Source of the DNA: an uncultured Bacteroides sp.
GTDB taxonomy: Bacteria; Bacteroidota; Bacteroidia; Bacteroidales; Bacteroidaceae
Reading direction: 5' to 3'
Length of the DNA: 62,340 nt
Assembly (NCBI GenBank): GCA_944321495.1
Contig: CALULP010000015.1
Location: 1 to 62,340, forward strand
Shown in pieces: positions 1-8,083 of the stretch (position 1 is the first letter of the stretch; each line of letters starts with the position of its first letter). The notes below the pieces were generated by a model, which searched no databases, had not been told where the DNA came from, and worked only from the letters and a program-made list of their open reading frames with translations. Both the position numbers and the translations under genes were made by a program.

Positions 1-433
1 CCGCCACATAGTTCCTTGCCACTACCCTTGACTGATAGGTCGCCAGCTTCCTGTCCTTGCCGACACGCTTCTTGAACACCTCGTTCTCACGGTCGAAGGC
101 TTTGAGCAGCGTTTCATACTCGCCGCCGATGCCCTGATAGGCATTGCGTACCATCTCTGCCGTCACAAATGCCTCACGGTCGGATATGCGTTGGTAGTGC
201 TTGATGATTTGCGCCTTGATGTTGTCAAGTGCGAGGTTCGTTTCCCTTGCCTCCACACTCTTGCCTTTGGCACGGTTGCCCTTTGCATCCCAAAACTCCT
301 TTGCGATGCTCCGTTTGCAACTGAACTGCGCCACCGTTCCGTTGATTGTAACCCGTCCCATGATGGGGACAATTCCGTTCTTCTCCTTGCTGCCGTTCAC
401 ATAGAACAGCACGCGAAATGTACTCCTTGTCAT
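1..433 (-). CDS. Tyrosine-type site-specific integrase, N-terminal part (cut by window edge)
   Basis: The minus strand reads as an open frame of about 144 residues from an ATG at 433-431 to the window edge, beginning MTRSTFRVLFYVNG and continuing with KNGIVPIMGRVTING and a lysine/arginine-rich stretch. This is the look of the arm-binding and SAM-like N-terminal domains of Bacteroidetes tyrosine recombinases, which cut and rejoin DNA at attachment sites of conjugative or phage-like elements. The catalytic R-H-R-Y residues would lie left of the window and cannot be seen. A TAgtTTTG box at 460-453 is a plausible promoter 13-20 bases upstream of the start. The gene points out of the window, so its element, if there is one, lies to the left. 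Confidence 0.8.
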   Translation of the reverse strand, partial: MTRSTFRVLFYVNGSKEKNGIVPIMGRVTINGTVAQFSCKRSIAKEFWDAKGNRAKGKSVEARETNLALDNIKAQIIKHYQRISDREAFVTAEMVRNAYQGIGGEYETLLKAFDRENEVFKKRVGKDRKLATYQSRVVARNYVA

Positions 434-772
434 ACTCGTTCTTTTTTGGTTGCAAAACTATAAATCAACGAGTTAAACCTTGACAAGCAAACCTACGCAG
501 AGCGGCGCAAACGGAACGGTGACTGTTAAATATGCATTTCTGGCGGGTAACGATTAGGAAACCGTTCTCTTTCTCCAATCCGCTTAGAAACGGTTTTCAG
601 CCCTCTTCCCAACTTCCGTGATTTTCTCCTAACTACTTAATTCACAGATTACATTGCGTTAATCTGCCGAATTTTGGAGGTTTTTCCATAGATTTTCGTT
701 AAGTTTGCAAAGTCTTGGGCATTGCGCCCGCGCAAGCAATAAGAATGTTAATAAACAAGCGAAACAGATACA
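434..772. other. Intergenic region between divergent integrase and dipeptidyl peptidase genes
   Basis: No coding region is supported here. The stretch holds the putative integrase -7 box (453-460, minus strand) and a TAagTTTG box at 700-707 on the plus strand that could serve the peptidase gene. The plus-strand box has no well-spaced TTTG at -33; the nearest is at 673-676, 23 bases upstream. I could not identify an attachment-site repeat from this end alone. Confidence 0.4.
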
Positions 773-2986
773 ATGAAACACTTCAGCATCTTTTTACTTT
801 TTTGCTTTTGTACACTGGCTGGTGTTGCCCAAGGTGGCAAGGCACTTCAACTGAAAGAAATCGTTACGGGAGAATTCACTCCCGAAAACATTTATGGCGT
901 AATTCCCATCCCTGGCGACGGGGAGCATTATTCACAGATGAACGCCGGACGTACGCAAATCATCAAATATTCTTTTAAAACGGGAAAGCCTGTGGAGGTG
1001 TTGTTTGACGCCGCCACGGCACGTGAATGCCCCTTCAAAACTTTCGACAGTTACAGTTTCTCACCGGACGGAAGCAAACTACTTATTGCTACGGAAACCA
1101 CGCCTATCTACCGCCGTTCGTACACAGCCGTACATTATTTATATAGTTTAAAGCGTAATCTGGAAGGGAAAATCAACAACGTGGTGGAACGTCTGTCGGA
1201 CGGAGGTCCCCAGCAAGCCCCTGTGTTCTCACCGGATGGCAACATGGTGGCATTTGTGAGAGACAACAACATCTACTTAGTGAAATTGCTGTACAACAAC
1301 AGTGAAAGCCAAGTCACGGAAGACGGCAAACGCAACAGCGTATTAAACGGAATACCCGACTGGGTGTACGAAGAAGAGTTTGCTTTCAACTGCGCTATGG
1401 AGTTCAGTGCGGACAGCAAAATGTTGGCATTCATACGTTTTGACGAATCTGCTGTATCATCCTACGAATTTCCGGTTTATGCCGGCGAGGCGCCACACAT
1501 AGATGTTTATGCCAAATATCCGGGGACGTACGTCTACAAATATCCTAAAACCGGAGAAGCCAACTCGAAAGTATCAGTCCATACCTTTGACATCAAATCG
1601 AAAGTAACCCGCCGCATCGATGTACCGCTGGACGAAGACGGCTACATCCCACGCATCCGTTTCACCAAAGACCCCAATAAACTCGCCATTATTACCCTGA
1701 ACCGCCACCAGAACCGTCTGGACATGTACTTTGCAGACCCGCGCAGCACGGTATGCAAGTTGGCATTGCGCGATGAAAGCGACACGTACATCAATGAAAG
1801 CGCTTTCGACTATATACACTTCTATGCGGATAACTTCACTTTTGCCAGCGAAAAGGACGGATTCAACCACTTGTATTGGTACAACATGAACGGGAACCTG
1901 CAAAAGCAAATCACCTCTGGTAATTACGAAGTAACGGGATTCTTGGGATACGACGAAAAAAATGGTGAATTCTACTACACCAGCAACGAAGAAAGCCCGC
2001 TACGCCAAGCCGTATACAAAATAGACCGGAAAGGCAAAAAGACCAAACTGTCCACACAAGCAGGCTACAACACTGCCCAGTTCAGTACGGACATGAAATA
2101 CTACATGAACCGCTATACAAACTTGAATACCCCCATAGTCATTACTTTGAACGACAACAAGGGAAAAGTGCTCACCACATTGGTAGATAACCAGGATTTG
2201 AAAGACAAGATTGCGGGGTATGCCATGCCGCAAAAAGAGTTTTTCACTTTCCAGACCTCAGAAGGAGTTACCCTCAACGGATGGATGATGAAACCGGCCG
2301 ACTTTTCCGCTTCCCGGAAATATCCGGTACTGATGTATCAATACAGCGGGCCCGGCTCGCAACAGGTATTGGATAACTTCCAAGTCAGTTGGGAAACTTA
2401 TATGGCATCTCAAGATTACATTGTTGTCTGCGTGGACGGAAGAGGTACAGGCGGACGGGGCGCTGCTTTTGAACAATGCACATACTTGAATCTGGGCGTA
2501 AAAGAGGCACACGACCAAGTGGAAACAGCCCTGTATATGGGCAGCCTGCCTTATGTGGACAAAAACCGCATCGGTATCTGGGGATGGAGTTTCGGAGGAT
2601 ATATGACACTGATGAGCATGAGCGAAGGCACACCGGTATTCAAGGCGGGCGTAGCTGTAGCTGCCGTTACCGACTGGAATTATTATGACACCATCTATGG
2701 CGAACGGTTCATGCGCACCCCGCAAGAGAATGCCGAAGGCTACAAGGCGGCCTCAGCCTTTACACGCGCCGACAAACTGCACGGTGACCTGCTGTTGGTA
2801 CACGGCACTGCGGATGACAACGTGCATTACCAGAACTGTGCAGAATACGCCGAACGCCTCGTGCAACTGGGCAAGCAATTCGACATGCAGATATACACCA
2901 ACCGCAATCATGGTATTGCCGGCGGGAACACGAGACTGCACTTGTACACCAAACTGACCAACTTTTTCAACGAGAAGCTAAAATAA
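773..2986 (+). CDS. Dipeptidyl peptidase IV, S9 family serine peptidase, exported
   Basis: A 737-residue protein that should remove X-Pro or X-Ala dipeptides from peptide N-termini in the periplasm. Residues 1-20 form a signal peptide (MKHFSIFLLFCFCTLAGVAQ). The N-terminal beta-propeller region follows, carrying the WVYEEEF motif whose paired glutamates bind the substrate amino end in DPP-IV. The C-terminal alpha/beta-hydrolase has GWSFGG with Ser606, HGTADDN with Asp681/682, and His713 in NRNHG, which together form the triad. Length and motif order match full-length DPP-IV proteins. lipA starts 24 bases downstream on the same strand, so the two may be cotranscribed, although their functions are unrelated. 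Confidence 0.93.
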   Translation: MKHFSIFLLFCFCTLAGVAQGGKALQLKEIVTGEFTPENIYGVIPIPGDGEHYSQMNAGRTQIIKYSFKTGKPVEVLFDAATARECPFKTFDSYSFSPDGSKLLIATETTPIYRRSYTAVHYLYSLKRNLEGKINNVVERLSDGGPQQAPVFSPDGNMVAFVRDNNIYLVKLLYNNSESQVTEDGKRNSVLNGIPDWVYEEEFAFNCAMEFSADSKMLAFIRFDESAVSSYEFPVYAGEAPHIDVYAKYPGTYVYKYPKTGEANSKVSVHTFDIKSKVTRRIDVPLDEDGYIPRIRFTKDPNKLAIITLNRHQNRLDMYFADPRSTVCKLALRDESDTYINESAFDYIHFYADNFTFASEKDGFNHLYWYNMNGNLQKQITSGNYEVTGFLGYDEKNGEFYYTSNEESPLRQAVYKIDRKGKKTKLSTQAGYNTAQFSTDMKYYMNRYTNLNTPIVITLNDNKGKVLTTLVDNQDLKDKIAGYAMPQKEFFTFQTSEGVTLNGWMMKPADFSASRKYPVLMYQYSGPGSQQVLDNFQVSWETYMASQDYIVVCVDGRGTGGRGAAFEQCTYLNLGVKEAHDQVETALYMGSLPYVDKNRIGIWGWSFGGYMTLMSMSEGTPVFKAGVAVAAVTDWNYYDTIYGERFMRTPQENAEGYKAASAFTRADKLHGDLLLVHGTADDNVHYQNCAEYAERLVQLGKQFDMQIYTNRNHGIAGGNTRLHLYTKLTNFFNEKLK

Positions 2987-3010
2987 CCCCTCTATAATCC
3001 TTACTCCGAC

Positions 3011-3859
3011 ATGCTCCAACGGAAACCGGAATGGCTGAAAACAAGCATCGCTGCCAACGAACGTTACGCAGAAACAAAACGCATTGTTGACTCGCACCGC
3101 CTGCATACCATTTGCAGCAGTGGGCGATGCCCGAACCTTGGAGAATGCTGGGGCAGGGGTACTGCCACTTTCTTAATAGGAGGAAACATTTGTACACGCA
3201 GCTGTAAGTTCTGTAATACACAGACAGGCAAACCCGCCCCCCTTGACCCGGACGAACCTGCCCATGTAGCAGAATCCATTGCCTTAATGAAATTGTCGCA
3301 TGCTGTCATCACATCGGTAGACCGTGACGATTTGCTTGACTTAGGGGCTGCACATTGGGTACAGACCGTAAAGGCCATACGCGAACGTAACCCGCATACA
3401 ACCATCGAAGTGCTGGTACCCGACTTTCGGGGCAATGAAGAATTATTGGCACAAGTCATAGAAACGCATCCGGACATCATGGGGCACAATATGGAAACCG
3501 TCCGCCGCATCAGTCCGCTGGTGCGCAGTTCCGCCCGCTACGACACCAGCCTGAAAGTTATCGGGCAGATAGCCCGAAGCGGCATTACCAGCAAATCGGG
3601 CATCATGGTAGGTCTGGGAGAGACATCACAGGAAGTAGAAGAACTTATGGATGACCTGCGACAAGCCGGATGCGACATCCTGACTATCGGGCAATACCTG
3701 CAGCCCACACGCAACCATTACCCCGTAACAGAGTATATAACACCGGAACAATTTGCCCGTTACAAAGAGACAGGATTGAAGAAAGGATTCAAGCAAGTAG
3801 AAAGCGGTCCGCTAATACGCTCGTCCTACCATGCCGAACAAGCGTTGCGGCATTTATAG
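3011..3859 (+). CDS. lipA: Lipoyl synthase
   Basis: A 282-residue radical-SAM enzyme that inserts two sulfurs into octanoyl groups on lipoyl domains. Both iron-sulfur signatures are visible: the auxiliary cluster cysteines C35, C40 and C46 in CSSGRCPNLGEC, and the radical-SAM CxxxCxxC at C61, C65 and C68 in CTRSCKFC. The C-terminal RSSYHAE motif supplies the conserved Arg-Ser-Ser, whose serine is a cluster ligand in this family. Length is normal. It converges with the methyltransferase gene, and only nine bases separate the two stop codons. Confidence 0.95.
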   Translation: MLQRKPEWLKTSIAANERYAETKRIVDSHRLHTICSSGRCPNLGECWGRGTATFLIGGNICTRSCKFCNTQTGKPAPLDPDEPAHVAESIALMKLSHAVITSVDRDDLLDLGAAHWVQTVKAIRERNPHTTIEVLVPDFRGNEELLAQVIETHPDIMGHNMETVRRISPLVRSSARYDTSLKVIGQIARSGITSKSGIMVGLGETSQEVEELMDDLRQAGCDILTIGQYLQPTRNHYPVTEYITPEQFARYKETGLKKGFKQVESGPLIRSSYHAEQALRHL

Positions 3860-3868
3860 ATGCTTCCC

Positions 3869-4597
3869 TTATTTATACAGCAGGAAAATACAAGGAATCT
3901 TAGATAAATCGGGGATATGTCCCTTCCACTCTTTTATTGTGCGGGAACGGACGTATTCTCCTTCACATGTCAGGTTGGCGGCAATGCACAGCCTGGTTTG
4001 CGGGCGGCAACTGCGTACGATTTCCTCAACCATCCGGTTATTGCGATAAGGCGTTTCGATGAACAGTTGCGTCTGGTCTTCCGTATAGACACGCTGTTCC
4101 AACTGTTTCAATTTCTGTACCCGCTCGGTTGCGTCAATAGGCAAATAGCCGTTGAAAGCAAAGTTCTGCCCGTTGAACCCCGCCGCCATGACCGAAAGGA
4201 TGATGGACGAGGGCCCCACGAGTGGGACGACCTTCAACCCTCTCCGTTGGGCAATAGCCACCACATCTGCACCCGGGTCGGCAACGGAAGGGCATCCGGC
4301 CTCGGAAATAACTCCCATAGCCTGCCCTTCCGACAAGACCTTCAAGTACCCCGAAACGACTTCCGGGGAAACGTGTTTGTTCAACGGGTAGAAAGTAAGC
4401 GAATCGATGTCAATCTCCTTATCCACCTTTTTAAGGAAACGACGTGCCGAACGCACGTCTTCCACAATAAAGTGCTGTATCTTTACGCTGATTTCCTTAT
4501 TATAAACAGGCAAGACACGCTCCCACGGAGTATCGCCCAAGGTAACAGGCAACAGATATAGTGCCGGCTCGATATTATCCATAGATAATGTGGCCAT
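3869..4597 (-). CDS. RsmI-like tetrapyrrole-methylase-family SAM methyltransferase
   Basis: A 242-residue protein of the tetrapyrrole methylase fold. Visible landmarks are LYLLPVTLGD near the N-terminus, the SAM-loop motif VISEAGCPSVADPGADVV, the LVGPSSIILSVMAAGFNGQNFAFNGYLP segment, and FIETPYRNNRM. These are features of RsmI, which 2'-O-methylates C1402 of 16S rRNA. Bacteroidetes proteins of this shorter branch are usually annotated only as SAM-dependent methyltransferases, so the rRNA target is inference. The frame overlaps the 3' end of fabI by 23 bases; a second Met six codons in also overlaps it. Expression is probably coupled to fabI. Confidence 0.8.
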   Translation of the reverse strand: MATLSMDNIEPALYLLPVTLGDTPWERVLPVYNKEISVKIQHFIVEDVRSARRFLKKVDKEIDIDSLTFYPLNKHVSPEVVSGYLKVLSEGQAMGVISEAGCPSVADPGADVVAIAQRRGLKVVPLVGPSSIILSVMAAGFNGQNFAFNGYLPIDATERVQKLKQLEQRVYTEDQTQLFIETPYRNNRMVEEIVRSCRPQTRLCIAANLTCEGEYVRSRTIKEWKGHIPDLSKIPCIFLLYK

Positions 4598-5432
4598 TCT
4601 CGTCCATATAGTCTTCCAAACCTTTCTGATAAGTATTCATGGCGCGCAAGCTCATGCCCATGCTCGAGAAACCGCCATCGTGGTACAGGTTCTGCATGGT
4701 TACCTTACGGGTCAGGTCGGAAAACATTACGATACAATAGTCTGCACACTCGTCTGCCGAGGCGTTGCCAAGGGGAGACATACGGCTGGCAAAGTCGAAC
4801 AATTTATCCATGCCCTTCACCCCTGAACCGGCAGTGGTCATGGTAGGCGACTGGGAAATGGTGTTGACCCGCACATGGTGCTCACGGCCATAAATGTAGC
4901 CAAAGCTGCGGGCTATGGACTCCAACAGCGATTTGGCATCAGCCATGTCATTATAACCGTAGAAAGTACGCTGGGCTGCCACATAGCTCAATGCAAGGAT
5001 GGAACCGTAATCGGCAATGGCTCCCAGTTTCTTGGCGGTCTGTATCATTTTATGGAAAGAGATGGCGGAAATGTCGAGGGTTTTGCCCAGCATGTCGTAA
5101 TCCAAATCATCATACGTGCGTTTCTTGCGCACATTGGGCGACATGCCGATGGAGTGAAGCACAAAGTCAACCGGGCCTCCCAATACTTCCATGGAGCGTT
5201 TAAACACCGTTTCCAGGTCTTGCACGCTGGTGGCATCGGCAGGTATAACCTCGCAATGCAGCTTCTCCGCCAAGGCAGACACTTCACCCATGCGCACGGC
5301 TACGGGAGTATTGGACAATGTAATCACCGCACCTTCTTCCACGGCTTTCTCTGCTACTTTCCAGGCAATGGACTGCTCATTCAGAGCACCGAAAATAATG
5401 CCTTTTTTACCTTTCAATAAATTGTAACTCAT
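4575..5432 (-). CDS. fabI: Enoyl-[acyl-carrier-protein] reductase (NADH)
   Basis: A 285-residue short-chain-dehydrogenase enzyme that reduces enoyl-ACP in the last step of each fatty-acid elongation cycle. The FabI-type nucleotide region is GKKGIIFGALNEQSIAW. The catalytic pair is Tyr160 and Lys167 (YNDMADAK, the Y-x6-K spacing diagnostic of FabI), preceded by Tyr150 in ALSYVAAQRTF. The downstream methyltransferase gene overlaps its 3' end. Its leader carries a terminator-like hairpin just before the start codon (annotated separately). fabD of the same pathway lies far away at 41019, so the genes are not clustered. Confidence 0.93.
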   Translation of the reverse strand: MSYNLLKGKKGIIFGALNEQSIAWKVAEKAVEEGAVITLSNTPVAVRMGEVSALAEKLHCEVIPADATSVQDLETVFKRSMEVLGGPVDFVLHSIGMSPNVRKKRTYDDLDYDMLGKTLDISAISFHKMIQTAKKLGAIADYGSILALSYVAAQRTFYGYNDMADAKSLLESIARSFGYIYGREHHVRVNTISQSPTMTTAGSGVKGMDKLFDFASRMSPLGNASADECADYCIVMFSDLTRKVTMQNLYHDGGFSSMGMSLRAMNTYQKGLEDYMDENGHIIYG

Positions 5433-5441
5433 ACCTATTTT

Positions 5442-5507
5442 CGTTTATTTGAAAAAAACGAAGGCGTCCCTTTGCACACTTTGCAAGGCCGGGTTACGCC
5501 TTGTTGA
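5442..5507 (-). promoter_or_regulatory. Terminator-like hairpin in the fabI leader (possible attenuator)
   Basis: Read on the minus strand, AAGGCGT (5502-5496) pairs with ACGCCTT (5467-5461). An inner hairpin pairs CCTTGCA with TGCAAAGG around 5489-5468. A CG then seven T residues follow at about 5460-5452, about 20 bases before the fabI ATG. No gene upstream on this strand could need a terminator here, because the next gene to the right diverges. The structure therefore lies inside the fabI transcript leader if the TAatTTTG box at 5530-5523 is its promoter. Confidence 0.55.
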
Positions 5508-5522
5508 TTGAATTTCAGGGCG

Positions 5523-5558
5523 CAAAATTAGACAAAAATATTCGATTCACTATCTTTG
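5523..5558. promoter_or_regulatory. Overlapping divergent promoters for fabI and the HAD phosphatase
   Basis: On the plus strand TAtcTTTG lies at 5551-5558, with TTAG at 5528-5531 in the -33 position (19-bp spacer), directed at the HAD gene starting at 5583. On the minus strand TAatTTTG lies at 5530-5523, directed at fabI; no good -33 match was found for it. The HAD -33 element overlaps the fabI -7 element, so the two promoters may compete for polymerase. Confidence 0.5.
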
Positions 5559-5582
5559 CAACCGAAAAACGACTAAAAGACG

Positions 5583-6245
5583 ATGAAGAAACTGGTAATA
5601 TTCGACTTAGACGGCACCCTGCTGAACACGATTGCCGACCTGGCCCAAAGCACCAATCATGCCCTCGCATCCTTAGGCTACCCCACCCACGACGAACCTT
5701 CATACCGCTTTATGGTAGGCAACGGCATCAACAAATTGTTTGAACGGGCATTGCCCGAAGGTGAAAAAGACGAAACCAACGTCCTTCGCGTACGGCAGGC
5801 TTTCATACCCTATTACAATGAGCACAATGCCGACCGCAGCACGCCTTACCCCGGCATTCCCAAGCTGTTGGAACATTTGCAGGACAACGGTTTGCACCTG
5901 GCCGTAGCCTCCAATAAATACCAGGCCGCCACATCCAAACTGATAGCCCATTATTTCCCATCCATCCATTTTACCGCTGTACTGGGGCAACGTGACGGCG
6001 TTCCGGTCAAGCCCGACCCGGCCATCGTACAGGACATCCTACAAGCCTGCCCCACACCCTTGCAAGAAGTGCTTTACGTGGGCGATTCGGGCGTAGACAT
6101 GCAGACGGCCATCAATGCCGGAGTTACGGCTTGCGGCGTCACCTGGGGATTCCGCCCCCGCGCAGAATTGGAAAACTTCCACCCGGCACACATTGCAGAC
6201 CGTGCGGAAGACATTGCGGCCATCGCCGGCTTCCCCCTACCCTAA
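5583..6245 (+). CDS. HAD-superfamily phosphatase, phosphoglycolate phosphatase-like
   Basis: A 220-residue HAD hydrolase. Motif I is FDLDGTLLNT, with the nucleophile Asp8 and acid Asp10. Motif II is ASNKYQ, motif III is KPDPAIV, and motif IV is YVGDSGVD. A helical cap lies between motifs I and II, as in the Gph/PGP subgroup. The likely role is removal of phosphate from 2-phosphoglycolate or a related small metabolite in the cytoplasm; the substrate cannot be fixed from sequence. A TAtcTTTG box 25-32 bases before the ATG supports this start. Confidence 0.85.
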   Translation: MKKLVIFDLDGTLLNTIADLAQSTNHALASLGYPTHDEPSYRFMVGNGINKLFERALPEGEKDETNVLRVRQAFIPYYNEHNADRSTPYPGIPKLLEHLQDNGLHLAVASNKYQAATSKLIAHYFPSIHFTAVLGQRDGVPVKPDPAIVQDILQACPTPLQEVLYVGDSGVDMQTAINAGVTACGVTWGFRPRAELENFHPAHIADRAEDIAAIAGFPLP

Positions 6246-6423
6246 AACACGACGTGTACATATTCTCCTAAGTTGACACAATATCCCCAAGGGCGAACAT
6301 TTCCATCCCCATGCGATGTGCACGTCCGTATTGCTATCGTGTGCGAAAACGCGCTTTCTTGTGCACGATAACGACTGTTTGGCATTAAAATATCGCCATT
6401 TATCAAATATTATCATCTTTCTG

Positions 6424-6454
6424 TTTGCATGAAAAAGAAAAACACTTATTTTTG
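6424..6454 (+). promoter_or_regulatory. Bacteroides-type promoter upstream of the PTS IIC gene
   Basis: TTTG at 6424-6427 and TAttTTTG at 6447-6454 are separated by exactly 19 bases, an exact match to the Bacteroides primary-sigma consensus. The predicted start is near 6459, giving a leader of about 50 bases before the ATG at 6508. The region just upstream (6318-6372) contains loosely repeated GTGCACG/CGTGTGC segments that could form a small hairpin. Confidence 0.75.
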
Positions 6455-6507
6455 AGCCACAAACGCAGATGCAGATTAAGAAAACCAGTTACAAACAATA
6501 TAGATAA

Positions 6508-7902
6508 ATGGAACAAATATTCAGTTATATCATCGGATTAGGGGCTGCCGTCATGATGCCTGTCATATTCACCATATTGGGCATCTGCATCGGCATCAAA
6601 ACCGGGAAAGCGCTGAAAAGCGGCTTACTGGTAGGCGTGGGATTCGTCGGGCTGTCGGTCGTAACCGCCCTGCTTACCAGCAGTTTGGGACCGGCACTAA
6701 GCAAAGTAGTAGACATCTACGGGCTCCAGCTGAAGGTATTCGACATGGGATGGCCGGCCGCAGCTGCCGTAGCCTACAACACCTCGGTAGGGGCATTCAT
6801 CATACCGGTATGCCTGGGGGTAAACATCCTGATGCTGTTCACCAAGACCACCCGTACCGTAAACATCGACCTGTGGAACTACTGGCACTACGCCTTCATC
6901 GGCGCGGTGGTGTACTTCGCCTGCGACAATATCTGGTGGGGCTTCTTCGCCGCCATCATCTGCTACATACTGACCTTGCTGCTGGCAGACTACACCGCCG
7001 ACAAGTTCCAACGCTTTTACGACAAGATGGAAGGAATTTCCATCCCGCAACCATTCTGTGCCGGGTTTGTCCCGTTTGCCCTCGTCCTCAACAAGCTGCT
7101 GGACAAGATACCCGGCTTCGGCAAGCTGAATATCGATGCAGAAGGCATGAAGAAGAAGTTCGGCCTGTTGGGCGAACCGCTTTTCCTGGGGGTACTGGTA
7201 GGATGTGCCATCGGTGCCCTGTCCTGCCGGAGTTGGGAAGAAGTGGTTGACCAGATACCGTACATCTTAGGACTTGGCATAAAAATGGGTGCCGTCATGG
7301 AACTCATCCCACGCATCACTTCACTGTTTATCGAAGGGCTGAAACCCATTTCAGACGCCACCCGCGAGCTGATAGCCCGCAAGTTCAAAGGAGCCGTCGG
7401 ACTGAATATCGGCATGAGCCCGGCACTGGTCATCGGACACCCTGCCACGCTGGTCGTTTCCCTGCTGCTGATTCCGGTCATCATCCTGCTGGCAGTCATC
7501 CTTCCCGGCAACGAATTCCTCCCCTTGGCTTCGCTGGCAGGCATGTTCTACTTATTCCCGCTGGTACTTCCCATCACCAAAGGCAATGTACTGAAGACGT
7601 TCATCATCGGGCTGGTAGTACTGGTCATCGGGCTGTATTTTGTCACCAACCTGGCGCCATACTTCACACAAGCAGCTTTCGACGTGTACGCCAAGACGGG
7701 CGACGAGGCCGTCCACATTCCCGACGGGTTTGAAGGAGGCGCCCTGGATTTTGCCTCCAGTCCTTTCGCATGGATTATCTTCCACTTGACGCATACGCTG
7801 AAATACATAGGCTCTGCCCTGTTAGTGGCATGTACCCTGTTCTTCATGGTCATGAACCGGAGGGCAATCCTTAAATACCAAAAGGAAAATGCCGGGAAAT
7901 AA
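6508..7902 (+). CDS. Galactitol-type PTS permease, IIC component, without partner subunits
   Basis: A 464-residue polytopic membrane protein with about ten hydrophobic segments. It resembles the GatC family throughout, including FTILGICIGIKTGKALKSGL near the N-terminus, DNIWWGFFAAII, and GMSPALVIGHPATLVV in the second half. GatC proteins normally translocate and phosphorylate galactitol with EIIA and EIIB partners, EI and HPr. None of those is encoded in this window, and the neighbours are a KduI isomerase and an ExuT-like transporter. A non-phosphorylating uptake or export role for an acidic sugar is a reasonable inference but is unproven. It probably shares a transcript with the next two genes. 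Confidence 0.82.
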   Translation: MEQIFSYIIGLGAAVMMPVIFTILGICIGIKTGKALKSGLLVGVGFVGLSVVTALLTSSLGPALSKVVDIYGLQLKVFDMGWPAAAAVAYNTSVGAFIIPVCLGVNILMLFTKTTRTVNIDLWNYWHYAFIGAVVYFACDNIWWGFFAAIICYILTLLLADYTADKFQRFYDKMEGISIPQPFCAGFVPFALVLNKLLDKIPGFGKLNIDAEGMKKKFGLLGEPLFLGVLVGCAIGALSCRSWEEVVDQIPYILGLGIKMGAVMELIPRITSLFIEGLKPISDATRELIARKFKGAVGLNIGMSPALVIGHPATLVVSLLLIPVIILLAVILPGNEFLPLASLAGMFYLFPLVLPITKGNVLKTFIIGLVVLVIGLYFVTNLAPYFTQAAFDVYAKTGDEAVHIPDGFEGGALDFASSPFAWIIFHLTHTLKYIGSALLVACTLFFMVMNRRAILKYQKENAGK

Positions 7903-7930
7903 GCACCGGATGACACTTTTCCTGGCGAAG

Positions 7931-8010
7931 TATCGCTACCGTGCCAGCGATACTACGCTACCGCGGTGGCGATACTACGCTACCAAGCTGGTGATATTAC
8001 GCTACCAAAG
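7931..8010. repeat. 22-bp tandem repeat, about four copies
   Basis: CGCTACC recurs at 7934, 7956, 7978 and 8000, a strict 22-bp period. Units differ in the middle, but the first two keep a GCGATACTA end and the third has the variant GTGATATTA. The first unit is nearly palindromic (TATCGCT, then AGCGATA 8 bases on), so the array could fold into serial hairpins in the gap between the IIC gene and kduI. A related array with the same period occurs at 32721-32782. Confidence 0.8.
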
Positions 8011-8083
8011 CGAAGGTCAAGCAGAATATAACAAACTTATTTACAGTATATTATAGACAACAACAATTAAAACGACAACAGAT

